This document shows positions 49,623-57,672 of a stretch of 58,531 nt of DNA, one piece after another (within the stretch, counting starts at the first letter, position 1; every line of letters starts with the position of its first letter). This stretch comes from Bacteroidales bacterium UBA3844 (GTDB lineage Bacteria; Bacteroidota; Bacteroidia; Bacteroidales; Paludibacteraceae). The stretch is from positions 1 to 58,531 of the forward strand of contig DGHQ01000035.1 in NCBI GenBank assembly GCA_002392915.1, written 5' to 3'. A model generated the notes under the pieces. That model saw only the letters and a list, made by a program, of their open reading frames with translations. It made no database searches and had not been told where the DNA came from. The position numbers and the translations under genes are program-made.

Positions 49623-51765
49623 TAACCCCCAGCAACGTGTTCAGCATCACACCTCTCACCGCATTGCCCTGCAATAATGCTACTGCGTCTTCGTCGGTGA
49701 TGGCGATATTGTTGATGAAGAATGGAATTCTGAAATTGCATCCCGACGCATATTCGGAGCATCCGTATGCTGTGCGACCTTTCAGAATACGTCCCCGTTT
49801 GCAGATCGGACAAACACATTCTGCTAACGTTGTTGGGGCTGGATTTTCTGTTTTCTTCCTTTTCACCGTCTTTTTTGCTGTCGGCTCACTGCCATCGTCA
49901 GCTTTTTTCTTTCTTGGAGCACGTGGCTTCTTCTCTGCTGTCGACGGTGCTGGAATCTCTTTCTTTTCTGCGATTTTCACCGTCGACACGTCTCGTTTCA
50001 CTGCGTCGACAACTTCGCAAACCATCTTTTTTAGTTCTGCCATGAAGTCGGCCGACTGATATTCTTTTTTCTCCACCAAACGCAGTTTCTTTTCCCATTG
50101 TCCTGTCAGTTCGGCTGATTTGATAAGCTCTTGGTTTATAGTGTCGATCAGCTTGATTCCTCTTTCGGTAGGGATGATGTTCTTACGCTGACGGATCATG
50201 TATTCTCGTTTGAAGAGTGTCTCGATGATGCCGGCACGAGTAGACGGACGTCCGATACCGTTTTCTTTCATTGCCTCACGTAGCTCTTCGTCTTCCACAT
50301 TTTTTCCTGCCGTTTCCATGGCGCGGAGCAGAGTCGCCTCGGTGTATGGCTTGGGTGGAGTGGTCTGTTTCTCCACAATTGATGGATTGTGTGGTCCGTT
50401 TTGCCCGACAGTGAATGCCGGGATGACGGTGTTGCCCTCCTCTTTGTTGGGATCCTCCGATGGGTTGGCTGGCTTCACGTCGTCGGAATAGACAAGTCTC
50501 CAACCCGGATCCACGATTTCTTTACCTGATGTCTTGAATCCTACTTGTGCTGATTCTCCTTCCACAGTAGTTGTCGAAATCTGGCATTCAGGATAGAAAT
50601 TGGCTATGAAACAACGTGTTACAATATCGTATACGTTGAATTCCTCATGAGTCATATTTGTCGCCAACACTCCTGTCGGGATTATTGCGTGGTGGTCTGT
50701 GATCTTTGAATTGTCGAAGATTCGTTTCAGTTTTGGGATCGGTTTCTGCAGCACAGGTGCAGTCAGCAACGAATAGTTCTGTATTCCACCCATTATCTGA
50801 GGAATCTTCGGATGCACATCCTCAGGTAGGAATCTTGTGTCGACGCGGGGATATGTGGTGTACTTCTTTTCGTAGAGCGACTGTGCGCATTTAAGGGTCA
50901 GTTCGGCAGTGTAGCCAAATCTGCGGTTGCACTCCACCTGCAAAGAAGTCAGGTCGAACAGTTTAGGAGGCAACTCCTTGCCTGCCTTTTTGTCTACCTT
51001 GGTGATTGTGAACGGTTGGCCTGTCACCGTCTGCAACACTTTCTCCGCGTCTTCCTTCTTTTTGAATTTGCCTTTTGTGCATGAGAAATTTGTGTTGCAG
51101 AATTGCGTTTTCAATTCCCAGTAGAGCTCGGGCTTGAAATTGACAATCTCCTTATGTCTAGCCACGACGAGAGCCAGAGTTGGCGTCTGCACACGTCCTA
51201 TGGAAAGGGGAGTGCCAGGCACAGAATATTTGATGGAATATGCTCGCGTCGCATTCATTCCGAGAAGCCAGTCGCCGATAGCTCGGAGTGCTCCTGCCGC
51301 ATACAGGCTGTCGTATTCCGATGAAGGACGGAGGTTGGCAAAACCCTGGGATATGGCTTCGTCGGTAAGTGAGGATATCCAAAGGCGGTAGACTGGCACT
51401 TTGCATTTCGCATACTGAAGCACCCAGCGCTGGATAAGTTCACCCTCCTGGCCGGCATCACCGCAGTTCACCACGTATTCAGCTTTGTCGATAAGTCGTT
51501 TGATGAGATTGAATTGTTTGCTCACTCCTTTGTCACTTTTCAGTTTGATTCCGAAAGTCGACGGAATGATTGGCAGCGTCTCCATCATCCACGATTTCCA
51601 CATCGGATCGTAGTCGTGTGGCTCTTTTAGGGTGCAGAGGTGGCCGAACACCCAAGTCACCTGGTAGTCATTACCTTCGTAATAACCATCCATCTTGGCT
51701 GTAGCTCCAAGCATACGAGCAATATCGCGTGCCACACTCGGTTTCTCTGCTATGCAAACTTTCAT
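49615..51765 (-). CDS. topB: DNA topoisomerase III
   Basis: A 716-residue type IA topoisomerase. The Toprim domain begins with CIAEKPSVARDIARMLG and has NCGDAGQEGELIQRW with the metal-binding acids. The active-site Tyr lies in TTYPRVDTRFLP, and GIGRPSTRAGIIETL and DHHAIIPTG are also present. The C-terminus has a Lys-rich spacer (APRKKKADDGSEP) and a zinc-like module CVCPICKRGRI...YGCSEYASGC. Family members resolve single-stranded or catenated DNA, often together with RecQ, which is also encoded in the window, though not adjacent. A -7 box lies upstream. Confidence 0.95.
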   Translation of the reverse strand: MKVCIAEKPSVARDIARMLGATAKMDGYYEGNDYQVTWVFGHLCTLKEPHDYDPMWKSWMMETLPIIPSTFGIKLKSDKGVSKQFNLIKRLIDKAEYVVNCGDAGQEGELIQRWVLQYAKCKVPVYRLWISSLTDEAISQGFANLRPSSEYDSLYAAGALRAIGDWLLGMNATRAYSIKYSVPGTPLSIGRVQTPTLALVVARHKEIVNFKPELYWELKTQFCNTNFSCTKGKFKKKEDAEKVLQTVTGQPFTITKVDKKAGKELPPKLFDLTSLQVECNRRFGYTAELTLKCAQSLYEKKYTTYPRVDTRFLPEDVHPKIPQIMGGIQNYSLLTAPVLQKPIPKLKRIFDNSKITDHHAIIPTGVLATNMTHEEFNVYDIVTRCFIANFYPECQISTTTVEGESAQVGFKTSGKEIVDPGWRLVYSDDVKPANPSEDPNKEEGNTVIPAFTVGQNGPHNPSIVEKQTTPPKPYTEATLLRAMETAGKNVEDEELREAMKENGIGRPSTRAGIIETLFKREYMIRQRKNIIPTERGIKLIDTINQELIKSAELTGQWEKKLRLVEKKEYQSADFMAELKKMVCEVVDAVKRDVSTVKIAEKKEIPAPSTAEKKPRAPRKKKADDGSEPTAKKTVKRKKTENPAPTTLAECVCPICKRGRILKGRTAYGCSEYASGCNFRIPFFINNIAITDEDAVALLQGNAVRGVMLNTLLGVNG

Positions 51766-51790
51766 TTCTTCCCGACTCGATTTTGTAGTT

Positions 51791-51822
51791 CAAAGATAAT
51801 CAAATTTTGTGAGAATCCTCAA
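51791..51822 (-). promoter_or_regulatory. promoter of topB
   Basis: On the minus strand TTG (51822-51820), a 21-base spacer and TATCTTTG (51798-51791), 26 bases before the ATG at 51765. Confidence 0.6.
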
Positions 51823-51870
51823 TCCTTCATCTTCAATCATCAATCCTCCATCCTCAATCCTCTTTCTTCC
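51811..51870. repeat. degenerate short tandem repeat
   Basis: TCAATCCT and CATC words recur (TCAATCCTTCATC, TCAATCATCAATCC, TCCATCCTCAATCC), a 7-10-base minisatellite at the 3' end of the ATPase gene and overlapping the topB promoter. Confidence 0.45.
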
Positions 51871-53233
51871 CATACGTTATTCCCGGTTCCCTCACCATTG
51901 AGATGTCCACTTTGTAGAAAGTTGGAGCGTAGTCGTTCTTTTTCAAGCACATAGTCATGTAGACTGGGGCGTATGTCAGTTTGCCCACCACTTTCAGATT
52001 GTCGTTGCAGAGCACTATTGCCTCTTTCAGATCGTAGTCTGGGCAGTCCATGATGTTAGACAGGGCTCTGTGCACTTCGTAATCTTTGCCTGATTTCACC
52101 TCAATCGGAAGAATTCTGCCGTGGTATTCTATCACAAAATCTATCTCGCCACGTTTTTTATTGTTGTAGTAGAATGGCTCAAACGAATGTGCTATCAGTT
52201 CCTGTGCGACGGCATTCTCGTATACTGAGCCGAAATTGATATCCTTGTCACCATTTATGATACGTAGTTGGATGCCGTTGGCGTATTGTGCGGCAAGCAG
52301 ACCGATATCGCTTAGAAACAGCTTGAGCAGATTGCGAGACATTGACAGCTTGAGTGGCATCTTTGGTTCTTCCACATTGTAGACGGGAATGGCCACACCT
52401 GCGTTTTTCAACCAAAGGAATCCGTTGTGGTAACGGTCGTATTTGGCATTTTCGTTGAGGCTTTTCAAAATGAATCGTTTGTTCTTCTCATTAAGTTCTG
52501 GCGGAATCAAATCGTATATATGATTGATTTGCAGCTTGTCTTTGAAGTCGTATTTGGTGATGTCACGTTTGTAGAGCGTTATGATGTCGCGTTGTGCAGC
52601 CATCACCTCCTGAAGATTGTTTGTCTCCAGGTATTTCTTTACGGCTTCTGGCATTCCTCCCACTACAAGATATAGTCTGAACAATTCCATCATTTTCTGA
52701 TGTATGAATGAGTCGACGGGAGTGCGGTTGTCCCACGATAGCTGCAGATGCTCGATCACTTTGTCGCCGATGCCTATCGCGCGTATGAATTCTTCAAAGT
52801 CGAGTGGAAACATCTCCTTCACGCTCATGTATCCCACTGGTTCTGAACGCAGATCAGTAAGCTCCACACCAAGCAAGGATCCGCTCATGATGTATTTGTA
52901 TGAACCGTCGTCGACAAGAAATTTTATCGCCGTCACTATTTCCGGACACACTTGCACTTCATCAAAAAATATCAGTGTCTCTCCTTTGATCAATGGCTTT
53001 TTTGTGGCTGTAGATATGCGAAACAGTATGTCTTCTCTTCCGTTCGCATTTCTGATTGCATCTGCAAATTCTTGGTTTTCCACAAAATTTATCTCCACAA
53101 AACTTTTGAATTTTTTGCCGAATTCTCGTATCGCGAATGTTTTTCCTATCTGTCTTGCACCTGTCAGCAGAAGTGCTTTTTTGGATGTTTTGTAGAAATT
53201 TTCTAAGTATGTTAATATATTTCTTTGAATCAT
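51854..53233 (-). CDS. AAA ATPase with DUF4143 nuclease-like domain
   Basis: A 459-residue protein. Walker A is LLTGARQIGKT near residues 22-32 and Walker B is TLIFFDEVQ, in the AAA_14 type. The middle is an AAA lid. The C-terminal DUF4143 has NFGSVYENAVAQEL and RGEIDFVIE...ILPIEVKSG, a PD-(D/E)XK-like arrangement. The family is very common in Bacteroidales, often in several copies, with unknown function. Its ATG overlaps, as ATGA, the stop of the repeat-encoded ORF upstream, which suggests translational coupling. Confidence 0.85.
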   Translation of the reverse strand: MIQRNILTYLENFYKTSKKALLLTGARQIGKTFAIREFGKKFKSFVEINFVENQEFADAIRNANGREDILFRISTATKKPLIKGETLIFFDEVQVCPEIVTAIKFLVDDGSYKYIMSGSLLGVELTDLRSEPVGYMSVKEMFPLDFEEFIRAIGIGDKVIEHLQLSWDNRTPVDSFIHQKMMELFRLYLVVGGMPEAVKKYLETNNLQEVMAAQRDIITLYKRDITKYDFKDKLQINHIYDLIPPELNEKNKRFILKSLNENAKYDRYHNGFLWLKNAGVAIPVYNVEEPKMPLKLSMSRNLLKLFLSDIGLLAAQYANGIQLRIINGDKDINFGSVYENAVAQELIAHSFEPFYYNNKKRGEIDFVIEYHGRILPIEVKSGKDYEVHRALSNIMDCPDYDLKEAIVLCNDNLKVVGKLTYAPVYMTMCLKKNDYAPTFYKVDISMVREPGITYGKKED

Positions 53234-53520
53234 AATATTTTATCTTTTCGTAAAATGTTGCTATAACCTAAAATTTCCATTTTTCTATGCAAATTTCGCT
53301 CAAAATTTCCACTTTTCCAAGCTTTTTGACCCCGAAATTTCCACTTTTCCAAGGTAAAAACGGCTAAAATTTCCACTTTTCCAAGATATTTTTGCCAAAA
53401 ATTTCCATTTTTCCAATGTAAAATTGGCTGAAATTTCCATTTTTCCAAGATGTTTTGCTTGAAAATTTCCACTTTTCCAGGATTCCTTGTCTGTGATGGG
53501 CAGGTTTCGAAAACTGCCAT
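53230..53520 (-). CDS. repeat-encoded leader ORF upstream of the AAA/DUF4143 gene
   Basis: A 96-codon ORF starting at ATG 53520 (MAVFETCPSQTRNPG); a TTG start at 53538 is less likely. It is made almost wholly of the 32-bp repeat array. Because 32 is not a multiple of 3, successive units are read in the three frames in turn: GKVEIF, LEKWKF, WKNGNF, GKVEIL, LEKWKF, WKSGNF and finally RKMEIL, with 4-6 variable residues between. Its stop TGA shares bases with the ATPase start codon (ATGA). It may be a translated leader, a small basic protein or a chance frame. The length and coupling point to a translated leader, but no start-site signal confirms it. Confidence 0.5.
   Translation of the reverse strand: MAVFETCPSQTRNPGKVEIFKQNILEKWKFQPILHWKNGNFWQKYLGKVEILAVFTLEKWKFRGQKAWKSGNFERNLHRKMEILGYSNILRKDKIL
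53271..53480 (-). repeat. 32-bp tandem repeat array, seven units
   Basis: AAATTTCCA starts at 53271, 53303, 53335, 53367, 53399, 53431 and 53463: exactly 32 bases apart. Each unit has a conserved 17-18-base part, AAATTTCCAYTTTTCCA, and a variable 14-base part. The first unit (nearest the ATPase) and the last are degenerate at their outer ends. The array is oriented toward the ATPase gene on the minus strand. It is not CRISPR: the conserved part is too short, the variable part is not spacer-like and no cas gene is nearby. Confidence 0.92.
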
Positions 53521-53791
53521 ACGAGTTGGTTCAATCAAAAATTATAAATGCGTAATTGAGATGTGTCACGTGGGGATGTATGGACATATATTTCTAAAAA
53601 TTAAATAAATTGGGCATTTTGCCACATTGTCATTGTGAAATTAATGCTGATCTGACATTTTATTCTTTATCCGCAGGTTTAGATAAGAAAAAATTATAAA
53701 TTTGAATCTCAAATGGAATTTGTGAGAATGAAAATCATGAATTCTAGAAAATGAACTTAAATAGTCTCAATGAGCGAAAAATTCTATTGAA

Positions 53792-54484
53792 ATGAAAAGT
53801 AAATTTTGTTTTTTAGTCCTATCTCCTTTATTACTATCTTGTAATCAGACGGGTACAAATGTGATGCTTCGTAAAGAGGTGAAAACGGAATCTTTGGATT
53901 CAACGAAACTATTTGTAAAAATTGTTCCATTCACTTCTCCCGACCGTCAGCGATTGGATGTCCGTGGTAATGTCGTGAAATTGGTGGTGCATAGTGCTGA
54001 TTATTATAAATCCACGTCTTCTTATTTGGAACAAGAGTGGAAAAAGGAGTCTTATGTGTTCGACAAAAAAGGAAAGGCTTCTCCAAAAGAACGTGGTGAT
54101 AAAGAGTCCCGAAATGAAAAAGGTCAGCTGGTGAGAGTGGAAAATGTGCTTCCTGATTGGGGAATTACTACGTGCAATACATATAAATATAATGCCGATG
54201 GTTTTGTAGACTCTATAATCTCTAAAAATTTAGGTTATTCTGAAACCTCTTTTGAATATGATTCCAACCAAAATTGTATATCATCGAAGAAGAAATTGGT
54301 TTCTGAAGGCACGGAGGAGGTGTCTGTCGTCACTTATCAAATCCTTGAGACTGACAGTATAGGAAATTGGACCAAAAGGTCTGCAAAGATGGTTATGAAC
54401 AGCGAGTCTTTGTTGGGCGGAGGAGAAAAAGAAACTCATGAGACGGATATGCTGGAATGGCGAGAGATCTCTTATCAGAAGTGA
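53792..54484 (+). CDS. lipoprotein with YD-like C-terminal strands
   Basis: A 230-residue lipoprotein: MKSKFCFLVLSPLLLSC with lipid Cys17, followed by NQTG. From about residue 60 DVRGNVVKLVV, YVFDKKGK, SRNEKGQLVRVEN, YKYNADGFVDSI and FEYDSNQNCISSKKK form a run of (Y/F).(Y/D)..G.(L/V/I) strands like the small exported protein at 18199. They are typical of Bacteroidales exported proteins with YD-like repeats. No enzymatic motif is seen. A 250-base gap before it holds no gene or clear promoter. Confidence 0.65.
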   Translation: MKSKFCFLVLSPLLLSCNQTGTNVMLRKEVKTESLDSTKLFVKIVPFTSPDRQRLDVRGNVVKLVVHSADYYKSTSSYLEQEWKKESYVFDKKGKASPKERGDKESRNEKGQLVRVENVLPDWGITTCNTYKYNADGFVDSIISKNLGYSETSFEYDSNQNCISSKKKLVSEGTEEVSVVTYQILETDSIGNWTKRSAKMVMNSESLLGGGEKETHETDMLEWREISYQK

Positions 54485-54526
54485 TCTTTTATTCACTTGT
54501 AGAAACTTGCAATTAGACAAAGAAAT

Positions 54527-54555
54527 GGGCAGGATAGAACCTGCCCTCATTTTTT
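54527..54555. terminator. terminator between convergent genes
   Basis: GGGCAGG pairs with CCTGCCC around ATAGAA, extended by AAT/ATT, and six T follow. It can serve the rightward lipoprotein gene, and the leftward patatin gene less strongly. Confidence 0.88.
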
Positions 54556-54559
54556 GTGT

Positions 54560-56671
54560 TTAGAAATAATATCCGAAATTAAACATAAATGCTACTCTGC
54601 GTGTGCGTTCACCCCAATAACCGGTCAGTGAGAGCGGCCCCGCGCCAGTGTCGTAGCTGTAGCCTAACTGCGCACCCCAAGTGAGGTGGTCTTTCATGAC
54701 AGCTTCTCTGACGCGATCGGCGATTGTTCCACCGTCGACAGTCGCTTGTATATAATGATTGTCTCCGATACGCTGCTGTAGATCAATTCCTCCGAACAAA
54801 ATACCATTATCTGCGATTAATTCCACGTTTGCCATACCTGCCGCAACAATCTGTTGGTCCATTTTCATTCCTGATTTCAATCCTCCGATTGTATTGAGCA
54901 GGGCAAACGGTGCCGGGCTGTCATCCACCCCTGTTAGGAGGGCTCGTCCACGCACGTGTGGGCCAACGGTGAATCGAGGCGTTCCTATTGGAATAACAGT
55001 CTTCCAATTCATCTGGAACACTGGAAGTGGTCTGTCGTTAATGTAATATATGAGATTGCTGGTCACCAGGCTTGCACTACACTTGAAAATAGTTCCCTTC
55101 AAAGGAAAATTTTCTGAGTTGAGTGAGTTGTATTCCGCTTGGGCATAGAGTGTGAAGAAATGGTCGTTTTTCTCTGTGCTTGGCGACGGAAGCCCTTGGT
55201 CGACGAGAATATCAGTGTATTTATACCAGTCGAAGCGGAGTCCGAATGTGTATTGCACCTTATTCCACTCCTGCGAGAAATAGAAGCGTGGACATTGGTG
55301 ATATGATGTGATTACGGCAGCGCGTTCTCCATAGTTGTAGAATTGAAACTCACCGTGCTCAAAGAAATAGGATGATCCGAAGCGACTGTTTTTTTCGGTG
55401 AATTTGTCAAAACTCATCTCTCCCTTCAGTCGTAGTCCAAGACGTGCATACAGTTGCACCATCATGTTCTTTTTCTTTGTAGGCAGCATGAATTGAGGGT
55501 TTACGTGCAGCGACGCATACTCATCGTTGTCGAATCGAGCTCCTAAGTTGATAGAGCTGGTGCGGAATGTTTTTCTGAACGCATTATTCTGGTCGTCGTC
55601 AGTATCTGATTTTTTAGGGGCGGTATAAACTATATGATTGTATGGACGGTGCCCGTCGTTCAGCAGAGAGTCACGTAGCTGCACTATCAGTGGCAATAGC
55701 TGACGGGCTCTGGTCTCTCCACGTTTTATCAGAGTGTCGATTTCCTCTTTGCCGAAGCTGGAACTTGCGAATCCTGTCACGTCGACGTCGATATATATAT
55801 GTGTGTCCTTGATATTTTTGTCGTAGAGATTCGAGCTGCTAAGTTCAAGGAGGTGAGTCATAAGATTGGTGAAATTATCATAGTTCACCGCCTCCTGTGA
55901 GTGCGACACCAGGTCGACTCCCACGATAATATCCGCGCCCATACGTCGTGCCACATCCACTGGGTAGTTGTTGGTCACAAATCCGTCTACGAGCATCAAT
56001 GAGTCTTTATGAATAGGGGTAAAAACGCCGGGAATAGCCATCGACGCGCGCATCGCCATAGCAATGTCTCCATTGTGAAACTCATATATTGAGCCGGTTT
56101 TCACATCCGTCGCATTACATGCGAAAGGGCGGGGAAGAGTGTTGAAATCCACATTGTCGTCCACTCCTTCGGTAAGATGAGTGAGCATACTTTCAATGTT
56201 CATTCCATCGATCAATCCCGTCAAACCACCTTGGCGGATTCGACGTTGCGGATCAAGGGAGACGCGAAGCTGATAAGTCTCGTTCATCTTCTTGGAAGTC
56301 AACAGCTTATTTCCATAATTAGGAGAGTCTAAAAGAAGGTCGCTCCAGTCCGTGGCACGAGTCAGACTGTCCAACTGGTTGGCATCATAGCCGATAGCGT
56401 ACAGACCCCCCACGATGCTGCCCATAGAGTTGCCGACAACGATGTCGATAGGCAGACCAGCCTCTTCAAGCACTTTGATAACACCAATGTGAGCCAAACC
56501 TTTCGCACCGCCACCCGCAAGCACAAGAGCCACTTTCGGAATTTTTTTCTGCACAGACGAATCCTGCTCAGGTATGATTGGATTCTCATTTTCAGCCCAA
56601 ACAGACGAAAAACAAACACAAGAGAGCAGAAGCAGTAATATTTTTTTCAATGTAATGTGTATTTTTTTCAT
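54560..56671 (-). CDS. patatin-like phospholipase fused to an outer-membrane barrel
   Basis: A 703-residue exported protein; the start is at MKKIHITLKK, because a -7 box covers the region of the longer start. After the signal peptide (ending VWA), the patatin domain has the oxyanion loop GGGAKGLAHIGV (about 53-64), the serine hydrolase motif GNSMGSIVGG with Ser82 and the catalytic dyad Asp in DGFVTNNYP. From about residue 330 to the end is a beta-barrel of Omp85/BamA type (surface antigen), ending FMFNFGYYF. This is the type Vd (PlpD-like) architecture: a phospholipase A1/A2-like passenger with its own POTRA-linked barrel. The barrel may keep the lipase at the surface or release it. Confidence 0.9.
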   Translation of the reverse strand: MKKIHITLKKILLLLLSCVCFSSVWAENENPIIPEQDSSVQKKIPKVALVLAGGGAKGLAHIGVIKVLEEAGLPIDIVVGNSMGSIVGGLYAIGYDANQLDSLTRATDWSDLLLDSPNYGNKLLTSKKMNETYQLRVSLDPQRRIRQGGLTGLIDGMNIESMLTHLTEGVDDNVDFNTLPRPFACNATDVKTGSIYEFHNGDIAMAMRASMAIPGVFTPIHKDSLMLVDGFVTNNYPVDVARRMGADIIVGVDLVSHSQEAVNYDNFTNLMTHLLELSSSNLYDKNIKDTHIYIDVDVTGFASSSFGKEEIDTLIKRGETRARQLLPLIVQLRDSLLNDGHRPYNHIVYTAPKKSDTDDDQNNAFRKTFRTSSINLGARFDNDEYASLHVNPQFMLPTKKKNMMVQLYARLGLRLKGEMSFDKFTEKNSRFGSSYFFEHGEFQFYNYGERAAVITSYHQCPRFYFSQEWNKVQYTFGLRFDWYKYTDILVDQGLPSPSTEKNDHFFTLYAQAEYNSLNSENFPLKGTIFKCSASLVTSNLIYYINDRPLPVFQMNWKTVIPIGTPRFTVGPHVRGRALLTGVDDSPAPFALLNTIGGLKSGMKMDQQIVAAGMANVELIADNGILFGGIDLQQRIGDNHYIQATVDGGTIADRVREAVMKDHLTWGAQLGYSYDTGAGPLSLTGYWGERTRRVAFMFNFGYYF

Positions 56672-56682
56672 ATTTCCAGCCA

Positions 56683-56690
56683 CAAAGTTA
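56683..56690 (-). promoter_or_regulatory. -7 motif for the patatin gene
   Basis: Read leftward TAACTTTG, only 12 bases before the ATG at 56671, implying a very short or absent 5' leader. It overlaps the first codon of the longer open frame. Confidence 0.5.
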
Positions 56691-56862
56691 CATCAAAAGC
56701 CCGATAAAATCTAATTTATAATGCGCAATTCGTAGTGCATAATGCGGAAATTGATGGGGAAGATATCGAAGGTTTTTCACATATAGGCATGGATATCGCA
56801 ATTGTATAGACGCAACAATGGCATTTTTATGGATGATTGAAGGATCCCTTATATTATGAGGA

Positions 56863-57267
56863 TTAAAGACCAGATGAAAATTTTTGTAAGGTAGAAATTT
56901 CCAATTTCGGAAATTCTATTGTTTTGAGAATGTCAAAATGAGCGTCGTTTGTTACAATGAGTTCTGCGTTTGAAGCTATTGCACAATCGACAAATTTGTT
57001 GTCATCTGGATCTGAATTGATGAGGTTGAAATGATAATAAGCGGTTTGGAATTTAGTAGTACTAAGTTTGGCTATCGCTTCTACAACATTGTAGGCGATT
57101 TCTTTTGTCGTTTTCTGACTGATAATCTCTTCGTATTCATTGAGAATTTCAGTGTTGACGCACAGAGAAACTGAACCATCCAAAATACATGTCCAAACAT
57201 TATGGAATGGACTCTTGGATGGTAATGATTGTAGCAAACAATTGGTATCTAGAACAATAAGTCTCAT
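56863..57267 (-). CDS. PIN-domain toxin (putative toxin-antitoxin component)
   Basis: A 134-residue PIN ribonuclease; the start is at MRLIVLDTNCLL. The acidic Mg-binding site is complete: Asp7 in LDTN, Glu in LNEYEEII, Asp in DPDDNKFVD and the last Asp in TNDAHFD. This is the COG1569-type group found as the toxin of bicistronic modules. It cleaves RNA and is inhibited by the antitoxin encoded immediately upstream. Its ATG overlaps the antitoxin stop by four bases (ATGA). Confidence 0.85.
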   Translation of the reverse strand: MRLIVLDTNCLLQSLPSKSPFHNVWTCILDGSVSLCVNTEILNEYEEIISQKTTKEIAYNVVEAIAKLSTTKFQTAYYHFNLINSDPDDNKFVDCAIASNAELIVTNDAHFDILKTIEFPKLEISTLQKFSSGL

Positions 57268-57479
57268 TTTCTGTATGGTGTTCTCATGTGTTCCTTGCCC
57301 CAAGTCTCAATAGTCTCTTCATTTATAGCTCCGTCTTCCCATAATGCATCTATAGCTTTTTGGGCTTTTTCTGCGAAGAATTTTGCAATTAGATTCTTGA
57401 ATTCGTCAAGATCAGATTGTGAATGGATACAGTTTACTGCATTCCACAATTCTAATTTAGCTAATTCGGAATATGACAT
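57264..57479 (-). CDS. antitoxin of the PIN toxin-antitoxin pair
   Basis: A 71-residue protein beginning MSYSELAKLELWNAVNC. The C-terminal part KAIDALWEDGAINEETIETWG followed by KEHMRTPYRK is the recurrent antitoxin tail in Bacteroidales, probably the toxin-binding segment. A separate DNA-binding N-domain is not obvious. It precedes the toxin gene with translational overlap, the usual order. A -7 box lies 64 bases upstream. Confidence 0.75.
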   Translation of the reverse strand: MSYSELAKLELWNAVNCIHSQSDLDEFKNLIAKFFAEKAQKAIDALWEDGAINEETIETWGKEHMRTPYRK

Positions 57480-57542
57480 AACTTAAAAATTTTAGATTCT
57501 GAAAAATATATGGTTGTATCCCATCAACCATAAGTTTTTATG

Positions 57543-57550
57543 CAAAAATA
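57543..57550 (-). promoter_or_regulatory. -7 motif for the toxin-antitoxin pair
   Basis: Read leftward TATTTTTG, 64 bases before the antitoxin ATG. No inverted repeat operator could be confirmed next to it. Confidence 0.4.
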
Positions 57551-57672
57551 TGTATTCCGTGGTTAATTTGGAAATAATCAGAGATTTGTTTTTCAGAAAA
57601 AACTGAGCTTTCCCGAAAATGGATATCATTGAATAATACTACGTGCATTTACAGATGATGATATGGAATATA

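Noticed and set aside
53271..53480. CRISPR array
   Set aside because: Unit spacing is regular, but the conserved part is only 17-18 bases, the variable part 14 bases, and no cas gene occurs in the window.
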